This document shows, piece by piece, positions 53,618 to 64,000 of a stretch of DNA of 64,000 bases (the stretch's first letter is position 1; the number at the start of each line of letters is the position of its first letter). A program made the translations under genes and the position numbers. The DNA lies in NCBI GenBank assembly GCA_009767595.1, contig VSDK01007202.1, positions 303,227-367,226 of the forward strand, given 5' to 3'. The notes below the pieces were generated by a model, which ran no database searches, was not told the origin of the DNA, and saw only the letters and a list, made by a program, of their open reading frames with translations. The DNA comes from Symbiodinium kawagutii. Lineage: Eukaryota > Sar > Dinophyceae > Suessiales > Symbiodiniaceae.

Positions 53618-56093
53618 TTTTTAGAAGAATAGCCGCACAAACAGCAACAACATTGACAGCACTGACAGCAGCTCTTTGAGAGGACGTTTAGTCTATGGAG
53701 GCAATGTATGTTTTCCAGTGCAAGGACAAATGCATTTATATTATAAAACAGTGTATACATATACATAGGTTTGAAGGAAGAAAACACTTCAATAATACCT
53801 GATGTCAATTTTGCAGGGATCCAGGCGTTTGGTTGTTGTGATGGTTTGGCAGTACCTCATGGTACCTCTCAGTACGCGGCCTGCCAAGTCATGGCACATC
53901 AGCTGCGACCCCAGAGACGGAATGGCTTCGATGGTTAAGACCTGTGAAGCAGGGGAGCAGGACACCATTCGTGGTGGATCATTTTGCTGTTTCTGGTTTC
54001 CACCATCCGGAAGCAGAAGTTTCATGGAGCTGTTTTTTGGTGGGAGTTTTCCCCACCGGAGTTTTCACGGCGGTTGGGAGCCACCTGTTCACACACAGAT
54101 TGATCAGTTCAACAGGCAATCTGAACAACTCTTGGATTCTCACTTCACGTCCAAGAATAATTAATTAAGAAGGATGAATTTCACCTGAAACAAAGAGCTC
54201 TCGGTGCTGGCTCTCACCATCCCGCAGACTAAAAAGGCCCCTCCCCCTCCCAAGAAGCTGTCTCAATGATAGGAATTGGTTGTGACTCCAATCCGCGAGG
54301 GTGCACCAGCATCTATGAAAACTTGGTGAGGGTAGGTTGTCCAAACCTGGGATTTCGCAATAAAGGAGTGGATCATCATCATCTCATCATGACTGTCTGC
54401 AGTCCAATGGGTTCAGAGCTTTTCTTCAATCTCGGCATATGATCTCCATCCATTCTTTACCTGCTCATACTGTACAGTGCTGTCGTTGCGTGATCCCATT
54501 TTGGTCCTGCCCAGCAAAAACATTTGCTGTATTACTGTCGAGAGATCGTAACTTTGGGCACCCTTTGGTACGCTAATCTGGAAATGAATCACAGAGAAAC
54601 CAGCTATAAAATATTTTATCGAAACCAAGTAGTAGTTAAAGGTATGAAAATGGTATAGCTGGAAATGAGAATCATGACATACTATGGCCATATTTTGTAT
54701 GGGGACACCCTGCGATTTTTTTCAGGTACCTCATTTGTTGAGAAGCCAACGCCTGTGCAACTTGGCAGTCGTCCGAGCAGTTCTGAGGACTTGGTGGATT
54801 CCAGGAACAAAACAGCTGGGGAGCACAGGATTGTTGTGGAAGCTGCAATCAGGTCAGGTGCTCTCGCATGCACGTGTTTATAGAAATGTGCATAGCCATA
54901 CAGTACATATGTGTGTATATATATATTGTGTATATGGGGTTGTGTGGGTTGTATACCGGTGTCTCGTGTCTATGCTTACATATGATTGACACGTACGGCA
55001 TTGTATTATTCGTATGCTGAGGTGCATGCATGCATGGGTACAATACATTCATCACACTAGTCTACGTTGCATGCATCATTTTTTCACATCACGTTGCAAC
55101 ATGTTAGATAAACTTGCATTGTATTGAATGTCATGACTAAATACATCACATATGCATGAGATATTCACAATAATTATGCCATTTCTTCTTATATATATTA
55201 ACTTGCAATATATTCGTTATATGCAATTTTTGCGCGCACATTCCAGTCACTTCATATCTTAGAGGTTTTGTAGCTTGAGGATCTCGCGAGGATTTTAGAC
55301 TCAAAGTTGACCCGCCAGAATGTGTTTATAAGCACTAGAAAAAATAACGGTTGTTGGTGGCTACTGGTGCCCCTGAATATGCTTTTATGGTTCTGGGGTA
55401 CACTTTTGGGGGTTTCACCCAGAATCCCCATTATATATGCATGTGCTAATATATATATATATAATAGATATATATATATAGACACACATATGTATACATT
55501 TGCATGCAGCTATGCATGTAAACATGTCTCTCCACAAGCCCCTTCTGTTAACACCACTGCATTGTGGCGGATGGCAGTTTGAACTGGATCTATGGCCACA
55601 CGGTTTCATTCAGAAACGGAAGTACCCCAACTGCCCAAACTTTTGCCCACAGGGAAATGACAACCAGCTATGAGTTATGTATACATTGGCATATGGGTTC
55701 CTGGTTTAGGACTCATGCAATTAAGTTCAACCGAGCACAAATCAGATGAAATCCAAGATCATTCACGCAAGATAGTCTACCACCGGAGTGATTCTCTTCC
55801 AAAACCGCCACTGCCACGGTCTCCAAAGTATTGTGACTGCGGGGTTGTGCGTCTACGTATGCACCTTCATACGCACAATCGGGGGCCTTGAAAGCGATGA
55901 CCAAATGCAAACGGGACGACAAGGCAGTGAAACTCACGTTTGCACCGTTTCGTTGCCCTGGTGCAGGGGGATGTCAAGCTCAATGGTGTGGCCCCAGACT
56001 GGTGCCTTCCGGCCCCCAAAAAATACATCACTTGGAGTGATCCCCACCATCACATGATAGTCTGAGATACTTCTGACATTCTTTGCCACGTTG
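53618..56093. other. no gene recognised; several TATA-rich patches
   Basis: Overlapping frames up to 120 codons (53802-54164, plus) without recognised family; microsatellite-like patches at 54907-54935, 55440-55485 and around 55180-55230. Confidence 0.4.
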
Positions 56094-56213
56094 TATCTGG
56101 CATATCTTCTGGCGTTCTATCTGACATATCTTCTGGCATTCTTTCTGACACACTTGCTGACCTTCTATCTGACATAGCTTCTCCCATCCTATCTGACATA
56201 GCTTCTGACATCT
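56094..56213 (-). repeat. 24-bp tandem repeat, five copies, in-frame 8-residue unit
   Basis: Units tatctggcatatcttctggc(gttc), tatctgacatatcttctggc(attc), and three more variants, each 24 bp. On the minus strand they lie in an open frame (56050-56358) as an eight-residue repeat of the type MSEAMSDR, MGEAMSDR, RSASVSER, MPEDMSDR. The frame may be coding or only kept open by the repeat. Confidence 0.85.
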
Positions 56214-57738
56214 CGCATTGCATGCGGGTTGGGCCTGCGGGGACCACTGGGATCCGGAGCGGATCGCTGTGGAGATCCGGAGGATAAAAATCTCTTCCCA
56301 ACCCGCACCTCAGAGGCGAGAAGAAACACATCAGCGCTTGGGACGGTTGGGAGGTCACATAGCCCAGGAGGTTTCATTGGTTCCCTGTAGTTGCTATGTC
56401 ATGCTATGGCCCTGTTTGAACCAGTTTTATTCAAAACTTAGGATTCACCATGATCCGCCATGAAATTTCGAGCCCAAATCGCCCGTGTCCGACTGCCGCT
56501 TCCGAGTTACCTGGGCGAGCGGCTCAGCCTAGCGACGCTGCAGAGCATCACCGGGCAGCGCCGAGCAGCTTATTTGCCCGGCAGCCCGGGGTTGTCGTGG
56601 AACGCAAGCGGATTTTCATGAATGCATGACGACCATGATGACTTTAGTGGTTGCGTTCATGATGATTTTAGCCCTGGATATAATAGTGATGATGCCTGGA
56701 TAGCATACTTGATCATGTTGATGGATCGCAGTGGGTCCTAGTATGGGGCACCTACAATCCAACTGGTGGACTGGCATAATTAGGATAGGAATTCTTCATG
56801 GTACTTCTCCAAGTCACTTGGTCACAACAACGGTTTCCGATGTGCTAAAGAACCTCATACTGGGAACATCAGCCCCAGTTGCTATCCCAAGTTGCGGGGA
56901 TGGTTGTAACCCCATGGCTGGTTTGGCGTGCTATTTTCTGCTAGTTTGTAAGAGACTATGCAGAATTTGGATGGGAAGTATGGCGTTGAAATGCTCTGAC
57001 AGATTGAAGCGCTGATTTGTTGACTTGGTGAGATCACTATAGACTGTCCACCTTCCATGAACCTTCTGAACCTTCGCCCTTGTCGCTCAAGCCTTGAAGG
57101 TGGGACATGAGAACTAATTAAGCTTCCAGGTGCTACGAGTGATAGGTTGATTGTGTGCCACCCTGGTGATAGATCATCACCCAGAAACCTGCTATCATCC
57201 GCCCCCTTGCTGCGCCCGAGGACGGATTTTGTCCAGAGAAGCTTCTGCAGGTGGGGCAGTACCAGAGATCGTGTCATGGATGCTGACGTAGAATCGCAAG
57301 CAGATATTACAGTGGTTGCATGATGATATCAATGTTAGGAATAATCAAATTTACATGGTTCTATACAGTGGTTTCCTAAAAAGAATCTTGAGCAATCATA
57401 TTTTGGCAATTATCAAAGTTATTTTTGGCAGAACACAATGTTCAATCTTACAGAATACACGAATACACCATCAAATCTCAACAGACTTATAGGAATGGTC
57501 AAACACATATTGAAGAATTGTGTGATATGTGATATGTTTGCAGATATTTTCCGGTTAGACACAGTTTCAAGACCTATGAGATGATTTGATGAATTTGTTC
57601 AAATGTATGTGTATCAATATGAGCATATTATAGGGCATATGTATGTGAATATGCATGTCTTAAACACATTATGTTTTTGTTGACAAACATACACGCGCAC
57701 GAATCTGCATGAGGTGAAGCATTTTAGTATCATACCCT
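56214..57738. other. no gene recognised
   Basis: GC-rich patches at 56215-56290 and 56465-56610 with short open frames; a minus frame of 131 codons at 56882-57277 has no family features. Confidence 0.4.
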
Positions 57739-57975
57739 GTGCACTTTGCAAGTGCATGTGTGTTGAAGCATGCCCATTTCGATGACATTGCTGACAGCCG
57801 TGGTCAAGTGATTGAGTGTGACCTTACGGCTGGAAATCACGGCAACTTGAAGCTTGGACAAGAAAAACCAGTCATCCAAATGGGTGTGTTCATAGCGATA
57901 GCCGCGAACTCTGGGCGAAAAAGGGTAAAGTTTGACCTGCAAAAGCCAATCGGGGTAGCACCATTTCAGTCATGA
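57739..57975 (+). CDS. weak exon candidate
   Basis: Plus-strand frame with protein-like mixed composition: HFDDIADSRGQVIECDLTAG, then LKLGQEKPVIQMGVFIAIAA and a basic end before a stop. The minus strand is also open across most of it. No family recognised. Confidence 0.27.
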   Translation: MHFASACVLKHAHFDDIADSRGQVIECDLTAGNHGNLKLGQEKPVIQMGVFIAIAANSGRKRVKFDLQKPIGVAPFQS

Positions 57976-58207
57976 TTAGCCCCCATGTTGATGCTACATG
58001 AATCCACAACAAGTGGTGACAGTGAAGGCATTGTTCGTTGACTTAGCCGAGAGCAAGGACCACCAGTGCGAAGATCATCTTTGAATTACGATGATTCACT
58101 AAGATTCACCGTGTTTCATCACGTTTGTTCATGTTTCTATCATTATTCCATCATGATTCACCGTAATTCAGAGACCATGAGTCCTCATGATTTCTAATGG
58201 TTCATCA
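57976..58207. other. no gene recognised; gattcaccatgattc-type words
   Basis: Recurrent gattcaccgt/gattcaccgta words at 58085-58200, of the low-complexity class seen elsewhere. Confidence 0.5.
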
Positions 58208-58304
58208 GGTGCTTTCTCAAAATAGGGTACCCCCAAATCATCCTTTCTTAGCCATGTATAGTACCATCCCTTTGGGGTCCCCGATGGCTTCAGAAATCCT
58301 CATA
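58208..58304. mobile_element. family A element
   Basis: ggtgctttctcaaaatagggtacccccaaatcatcctttcttag...ccctttggggtccccgatggcttcagaaatcc. Confidence 0.8.
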
Positions 58305-58575
58305 TTGGTTTTAATATTTCTGATTAGATATCCTGATATCCCTTAGTAGTAACCATGATTAACAATGATTAACCAACATGAACAACCATGAAACCCTATA
58401 GCAGTATGCCCTATTGACCATTATTAGCCATTGTTAAATTGTTGACCAACATGAGCCACAAAAACAACCTTTATTCTTCTCCGCATCTTACCATTGATTA
58501 AATTCTAGTGGTGGTTTCGAAGCGATTCCGTGGAAGCGGGTGCCACCAAGAGCCACCATTGGTGACGACACTATT

Positions 58576-58682
58576 ATATAGTGGTTTCTCAAGCCATAGG
58601 GGTACCCCAAAAATGGTTGATGTATCATTAGAAATGGTTTTAAATGGATGATTTGGGGGGTCCCCTATTTTTAGAAACATCA

Positions 58683-58686
<4 letters not shown>
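58576..58686. mobile_element. family A element, near-consensus
   Basis: tatagtggtttctcaagccataggggtaccccaaaaatggttgatgtatcatta...ggatgatttggggggtcccctatttttagaaacatcaatat. It shows both arm types: caagccatagggg on the left and aaaatagggg on the right. Confidence 0.88.
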
Positions 58687-58714
<28 letters not shown>

Positions 58715-58724
58715 GTTACATAGT

Positions 58725-58950
58725 GATCTTTCTAGGACGATGATCTATCTAGGATGATGGTCTCTACATAGGATGATGATCTATACTTCGGTGTTTCTCA
58801 AAATAATCAAAATAAGGGTGCCCCCAAATCATCCAAGAGCAAACATTACCGGTAATAAACTATCCCAAATGGGGGTCCTGCGAGACCACTTTTTGTATAT
58901 ATATATAGAATACATGATGATCTATTATTCAGGATGATGATCTACTGTAT
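58725..58950 (+). repeat. aggatgatgatctata direct repeat split by a family A element
   Basis: Copies at about 58736, 58751, 58770 and again at 58914 and 58935. The family A copy at 58790-58890 lies between the third and fourth. Confidence 0.7.
58790..58890. mobile_element. family A element inserted in a direct repeat
   Basis: ggtgtttctcaaaataatcaaaataagggtgcccccaaatcatcc...aataaactatcccaaatgggggtcctgcgagaccact. An aaaataatc duplication lies in the left arm. Confidence 0.78.
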
Positions 58951-59487
58951 ATATCATAGGAGTTCGACCATCACCCATACTTGAATTGATTGATATCATG
59001 ACCTGCCCATTGTTGATGGCTAGTTTTGATCCTGCTTTATCTGGAGATGCACGGCGTTAGGCAAAGTCAAGACTCTACTTCTGTGGACATACACGAATAT
59101 TTAGAAAATATGTATTCATGAATCATATATACATGTATATATGCATACCGTATATGGATAGAACAAATATACGCACTTATGGGTATTTACGGACAGTGAT
59201 TAAACTAGGTGCCCGCCATACGTATAAATAATAACGTACACATTTTTGGGCATACACATACATTGATTCATCTAGGCTATATACACATCTGTATGAACCT
59301 GTGCCTTTTCCTTGATCATATCTGGTATGCAGAGCATCGCCTTCGTTGGGATCACGCAACGGCAGTGCACCTGCTGCTCCATTGTGTTCTTCTGCGGCTG
59401 CACTTGGCCAGGGAGCAAAATCAACGACAGCGAAGCAATCGTCTCTTGATCTTGAGAGGACAGCAGAAGACAAAAGATACGATTAGT
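58951..59487. other. no gene established; minus-strand exon-like stretch 59327-59473
   Basis: The minus frame reads MSSAVLSRSRDDCFAVVDFA, then PWPSAAAEEHNG and ALPLRDPNEGDALHTRYD, plausible protein but unassigned; the plus strand is open too. Tatata/catata patches at 59100-59180. Confidence 0.3.
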
Positions 59488-59556
59488 GATGGCAATGGTT
59501 CAAGATGGCAATAGTTCATGATGGCAATGGCTAATGATGGCAAAGGTGAATGATGG
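59488..59556 (+). repeat. 16-bp tandem repeat, four copies
   Basis: gatggcaatggttcaa, gatggcaatagttcat, gatggcaatggctaat, gatggcaaaggtgaat, then gatgg. Confidence 0.88.
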
Positions 59557-59600
59557 TTAATCATGGTTAAGCTATTGGAAATGATGTTGGGTGACGGTAG

Positions 59601-59789
59601 ATGATAGTCAACAAATGCTATACCCTTCTGGAAACTACCAGCCGGACCCTACGAAAAGGGTATCCAAGGAACCTGATCATCCAACCCTCACCTGGGAAGG
59701 CCTATGTTGGTTTCAAGGACGGTGAATGGAAGTCAGTTGTGCCAGGATTCAGGTTGAATCCAGACTTTGCACAGAGGGACTTCTACTGA
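59601..59789 (+). CDS. exon candidate, unknown function
   Basis: Plus frame: TLLETTSRTLRKGYPRNLII, PSPGKAYVGFKDGEWKSVVP, then GFRLNPDFAQRDFY and a stop. Balanced composition and no internal repeat. Possible splice sites (cAG/gttgaa at 59752, cAG/agggac at 59776) lie near its end. No family recognised. Confidence 0.33.
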   Translation: MIVNKCYTLLETTSRTLRKGYPRNLIIQPSPGKAYVGFKDGEWKSVVPGFRLNPDFAQRDFY

Positions 59790-60221
59790 GTTCCTAGCAA
59801 GATCGACGAACCCCCAACACGCAATCGGCCTGTTTTCACAGATACCGTTAATTTGATACTGCCAAGAGCCATACCCAAATACACCATTTGTGATATTTGT
59901 CGGTTTGAGGCATGGCTCAGTGCTGGTATCCCAAGTCACAGGCTCGACTCAAAATCGATCAACAACGATTCCCACACAGAGTGACCATCCTTGTGATTGT
60001 GGATTACCATTGACTGCGATTTCAAAGGACTGTCAACGCATGGCCCACCGGCATGGTGACCACTGCTTTGCCGAGGCCGCTCTACCCTTGAGGCAAGCCG
60101 AGAACACAGTCAATCTGCGAACTCAATGGCTTCAGGATTAGAAACAGAAGCATGATGATACACCCAATTCTGGCAAGGCTCATTGTGAAGAGCTCCCTTC
60201 TGGATTTCAGACTGGAGGATC
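59790..60221. other. no gene recognised
   Basis: A plus frame at 59890-60141 is open without recognisable features. Confidence 0.4.
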
Positions 60222-60333
60222 TATACATTTCTAAAAAGTAATTGGGTACCCCCAAATCATTCACTATTAACCATCTATGATAGTAAACTCATTGTTTTTG
60301 GGATCCCCTATGGCTTGAAAAACCACCATATAG
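60222..60333. mobile_element. family A element
   Basis: ctatacatttctaaaaagtaattgggtacccccaaatcattc...gtaaactcattgtttttgggatcccctatggcttgaaaaaccaccatatag. The termini ctata/tatag extend the inverted repeat. Confidence 0.78.
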
Positions 60334-62468
60334 ATCATAAATCTCCAGCGAAGCATTGATGACTTGGGAGCTTCCGAGCCAGGAAAGGTGACTTGCTGAG
60401 AAGCCCAGGTAACATCTCGATTGATACGGGGGCCTGACAAGACAAGCATGTGGTGCCCTCCCACTACCTCTACACTAGCTGTATATCTATATAAAATATG
60501 TAGAGGTATACAATTATATATATATATTGTATATATATATATTGATGTGTAATTAGCGGATGCCGGGTAATACTCCTAGAGCAACGTCTCTTTGCTGTAG
60601 ACAGCTGGTGTTTTTATCTTCGCACTTGCTGGTGGTTTATTCTCGTGTATCTGGCATAAGCCATTTCCAACAGATCAGGGTTTCGCAGCTTAAGTTCTTG
60701 GGTGGCTGAATTTGTTGCAAATGGGGTGTCTTAAGGACTACATATGGTTTGAGTATATCATAGTAATGACAGTATATCCACAAATGGCGGAGCCCTGCAA
60801 TTGCACTTATGGGTTCTAGTAATCTAGGAAGTTTTGAGCGTGATCCCACCTTCTCTTGTGCTGATAAGCTCGCTACTGCAAAGCTTGAGGGGAACATCAC
60901 GGGAATCTCATGAAACAACATCAACTTTCAGCAGAATAGCAGTAAGAATAGTGGCAGCAACAACAATATCGGCGAAAAATTACATCCCAAAGTTTCCGAG
61001 TGAAACCGAAACCTAGCATAAGTCCCACAAGTAAATGTGGTACCCACAAACAGTGGCAATTACAATGGTTAAACACGTTTGATATGGTTAATTATGGTTG
61101 TAGAATGCAATCATGTGGAAGTCTAGTTGAGAATTGTTCACAATGACTTATCATATGGCCAATGATAGGGGATACTCAGCAACTGCCGTGAAATTGGCCC
61201 ACTTTCTACCTGGTGTGCTCCTAGAGACACGATAACAGTTCTCCCAGGGTAAACCGCTGCGCAGCCACTCCGCTCGCAGGCTCGAGGGATTTGACTCGTT
61301 AATTTCCAAAGATCTTGAAGAGCAACATATTTGCAATTTACTGTAAAACATTTTTGTGCAGAAACGGGCAACATTTAGTAGATTTAACCAATACTTGGTA
61401 CCCGCCCCCTTGGATTTGTCGTGCAGAAACGGGCAGTAGAAACACACAAAAGTAGCTCCATCTTGGAGCTTCGGTGGCTTCTCATCTCGGAATCTTACAA
61501 TTTGGAGCGCAACCAACGGTCCATGGGAACTCAAGTGTCATGTTGCTCTGAAGAACAAAATGGGAAGGTCGCTTGGCATCTGGATGCGATGGGGGGAAGG
61601 ACTTCTCAAAGACCAGAAACTCAGCCGGTGTCCAAAGTCTAACGTTGGTTGCCCACCAGCATCAGTTGATAATAGTCTTACCCTTTCTCAAAGAATAGTT
61701 TCAAAGTTGCTTCTAAGTTGCACCATCTTGCACCTAATTTCTGTGCTGGTGAACGCCGCTCGTGATCACCGTTGCTGGTTTTCATGACCATCTCTTAGAG
61801 CAAACCATCATGTGCAGGGAGTTGATGCTGTGACAGCGAGGATTCCCCGGCTTAAGTGGCACCCTCTTCAATTTTGAGGCTCACGCCAGGCCAATAACTC
61901 GTCATTGCCATAGACACCCAAGTTTGGGCCAACACAATGCACAACTACTCCAAACATGCAGGTTTTTGAACAGAATATAGCAGAATAGATCAGAATAGTC
62001 TATGTTGAACCCAACTTTGGTTGTTACTTGCTCGCGACCCACTCCAGTATCATCATGCCTCCTGGTGCTGTTGGGCATGTCACCACACACAAGCTGGACT
62101 GGTTTGGGGAATCTCATCTCTCTGACCCCTTCCAAGGAGATTGCACTTGCGAGGCGGTTGCCGCAATAATTTCAACTCCGGTCCGCAGGATAGGTAACAG
62201 CCAACATCAGCAATCTGCATCAAATTCAAAGCAGTCTCTTTTTATTTTTTGTACAATCCAAGCAGTCGCTTTATCGCCCATCATACCGAAGTAACGTCAC
62301 AATCCTCTAGACCCCATGCTGCAGGGCGGGCTTGAATTTCCGTGTTTTTTTAATTCCACGAGGTTTCATGGGTGAATTATCATCACCTGGTGTTATGATA
62401 CTAATTTCCTAACCAGTATATGTTAGAGTAACGGAAGACACCTGAATGATCAAGAATTGATGTACCAG
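60334..62468. other. no gene established
   Basis: Holds a TATA-rich patch (60480-60545) and open frames on both strands; the most protein-like are 61151-61534 (minus, 127 codons) and 62028-62180 (plus; HVTTHKLDWFGESHLSDPFQ). None shows a known domain. Confidence 0.35.

Positions 62469-62535
<67 letters not shown>
62469..62535 (+). repeat. (GTT)n trinucleotide repeat
   Basis: About 22 perfect gtt units followed by gtc variants. Confidence 0.97.
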
Positions 62536-62567
62536 CGTCGTTGTCGTTGCTGCTTACACGGATACCC

Positions 62568-62672
62568 TGTGGTAAACTAACCTGGCAATAGAAAAATCAG
62601 CAGGNNNNNNNNNNCAGGAATTGAAACCAGCGATTTCTACGGTGGAATTTCCATTGCCAGGTGAGGTTAGTT
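62568..62672. repeat. inverted repeat flanking a 10-N gap
   Basis: Left arm taaactaacctggcaatagaaaaatcagcagg (62572-62604); right arm from cagcgatttc through tttccattgccaggtgaggttagt (62632-62672). The ten undetermined bases (62605-62614) fall between the arms. Confidence 0.75.
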
Positions 62673-62763
62673 CACCTCATAGTGGTCGAGCGGTGAAGGT
62701 TGATCCGTACTGATTCGTGGGGAATCCTTGGAGAGACCACAGCCCTGCCATGTTCCCAGCCCA

Positions 62764-62883
62764 TGCAGTGGTTTCTGAAAATGTGGGTACCTCAAAGCTA
62801 TGGCATGGTTGGTTTATCAATATCAATGGTTAAGAAGCTGGATGATTAGTGGGGGTCGCCTATGGCTTTAGAAACACCCATGC
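62764..62883. mobile_element. family A element, complete
   Basis: gcagtggtttctgaaaatgtgggtacctcaaagctatggcatggttggtttatc...ggatgattagtgggggtcgcctatggctttagaaacacccatgc. Five-base-plus extension of the terminal repeat (gcagtgg / cccatgc). Confidence 0.82.
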
Positions 62884-63003
62884 GGATTTTTCGGCTAGTG
62901 ATCATGTCAAAGATCACTCCATGAAGTTTCAGGAGCAACTGAGGAGTCCGGGTACCTCTCAGCAGCCTCGGGTGAGTCATGTCAACAAAGCCCTACCTGT
63001 TAG

Positions 63004-63160
63004 GGTCCTCTAATGTTTGGTGAATATAGAGTCATGAGCTATTAATTTATTAGGCAACTATTAGAACTCTATTATGATATATCATAATGGTCATGACTCT
63101 GTTGCCTAATAAACACTAATGGACCAACTAATAGGCATTATTAGGCAACTATTAGAACCT
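63004..63160. repeat. interleaved inverted repeats around an 18-bp palindrome
   Basis: Perfect palindrome attatgatatatcataat (63071-63088). agagtcatga (63028-63037) pairs with 63091-63100; attaggcaac (63049-63058) pairs with 63101-63110; a weaker pair is ggtcc...taatgttt (63004-63018) with 63111-63125. A direct copy of attaggcaactattagaac follows at 63139. Confidence 0.8.
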
Positions 63161-64000
63161 GGTATTGTCGTAGCTATTGACCAACTGAATAATCAATAAT
63201 TGGATACATGTTGGTTCTAGGTAATACAGTTGATGAAACTATTTTGCAGCGTCCAGATGAACAATCCAGCGATCCAGCTATTGTATCAGCTACTGGATAT
63301 CATTCATACTTGGTGACTATCGCTTTTCTACAGGTACCAACCAGGTATGTATCAACTATGATCATCCAGTCACTGGCATTCACTATCAAACAACTATCTA
63401 TACCTGGCAGCAGCCTTCACAGCGAGAGACAGTGCACAGTTTGTTTCAGCGACCTGCGAACTTTCAGAGGGCTTTGTGTCCAAAATTGGTTCTTGTATTG
63501 CATCGATTTGAAGGCCATGCGCAATGTAGAAGGATACTTTTTTTGGCACATGTGCATATTATATGTTTTTGGTTTTCAATTGTCCAATGATACATTTGTA
63601 TGATATTTGATAGTAGATCCATATTAGGAAACCATCGATGTTTTCCTGAAAAATAACTCATGATTTACCATCATGTGGTTCTAGCATTATCATTTCTATA
63701 CAATTTAAACCATCATTGACCATGTTTGTTGCTCATAATCCTTATTACTAGCCATTAGAATCCCTGTTCTTAAGCCTTATAAACCTATAGTTGACCATAT
63801 TAAGCCTTATCAACAACTTGAACCCTTTTTAACCATTGTTTGAACCATATGAATTAACCATTATTAAGAACTTGACCATATCGTTAACCCTTCTCAATAG
63901 TAGTAAACCAGCAATCACTTATTTACCAGTATTAACTATCATTAATCATATCATATACTATTATATATATATATACACACCTATTACTAGTATTACTACT
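63161..64000. other. no gene established; AACCATTATTAA-type low complexity to the end
   Basis: 63208-63603 holds a plus frame of 131 codons with splice-like sites (ctAG/gtaata, acAG/gtacca) but no family. From 63660 on, degenerate aaccatnattaa words, ending in a tatata run. Confidence 0.45.

Overview
The window looks like nuclear DNA of a dinoflagellate, most likely of the Symbiodiniaceae/Suessiales type. This rests on a copia-type polyprotein of the kind I associate with dinoflagellate genomes, on short T-rich introns ending in AG before a G, and on very sparse exon-like islands in a repeat-rich, AT-leaning background. No rRNA, tRNA, CRISPR array or prokaryotic operon structure was found. 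The assignment is inferred from sequence style; no marker gene settles it.

Layout. Positions 1-5178 (minus strand) are one uninterrupted reading frame of 1726 codons running off the left edge: the gag, protease and integrase of a Ty1/copia-order retrotransposon, followed by a domain with the layout of a C5-cytosine methyltransferase (FAGSA, PVCGPWS, IENP). Reverse transcriptase and RNase H would lie outside the window. The coding region and its leader (to about 5460) carry a family of 14-bp GC-rich palindromes, all in the same orientation, each of the perfect ones holding two CpGs 8 bp apart. A strong G-quadruplex motif follows at 5551-5580.

From 5.6 to 25 kb the sequence is mainly diverged intergenic or intronic DNA with three families of about 100-bp inverted-repeat elements, here called A, B and C (roughly 15, 9 and 7 copies in the window), simple repeats and degenerate ACCAT/TCATTAA-rich stretches. 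One convincing small exon candidate (13337-13419) encodes a ubiquitin-interacting-motif-like helix. At 25.2-27.6 kb a foldback, a palindromic 84-bp tandem repeat, a 236-base gap and an array of eight ~151-177-bp units form a repeat complex.

The clearest cellular genes are at 27.7-31.3 kb: a divergent protein-kinase gene on the plus strand with three proposed introns, two of them a multiple of three long and stop-free, and a lysine-rich predicted protein on the minus strand. From 31.6 to 64 kb there is an AT-rich kilobase, more family A/B/C elements (family A clusters at 58.2-60.3 kb), minisatellites, a 759-base gap, a 10-base gap between the arms of an inverted repeat, and a few isolated exon candidates (35.4, 38.4, 52.2, 57.7, 59.6 kb). 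None of the exon candidates can be joined into a gene from this sequence alone.
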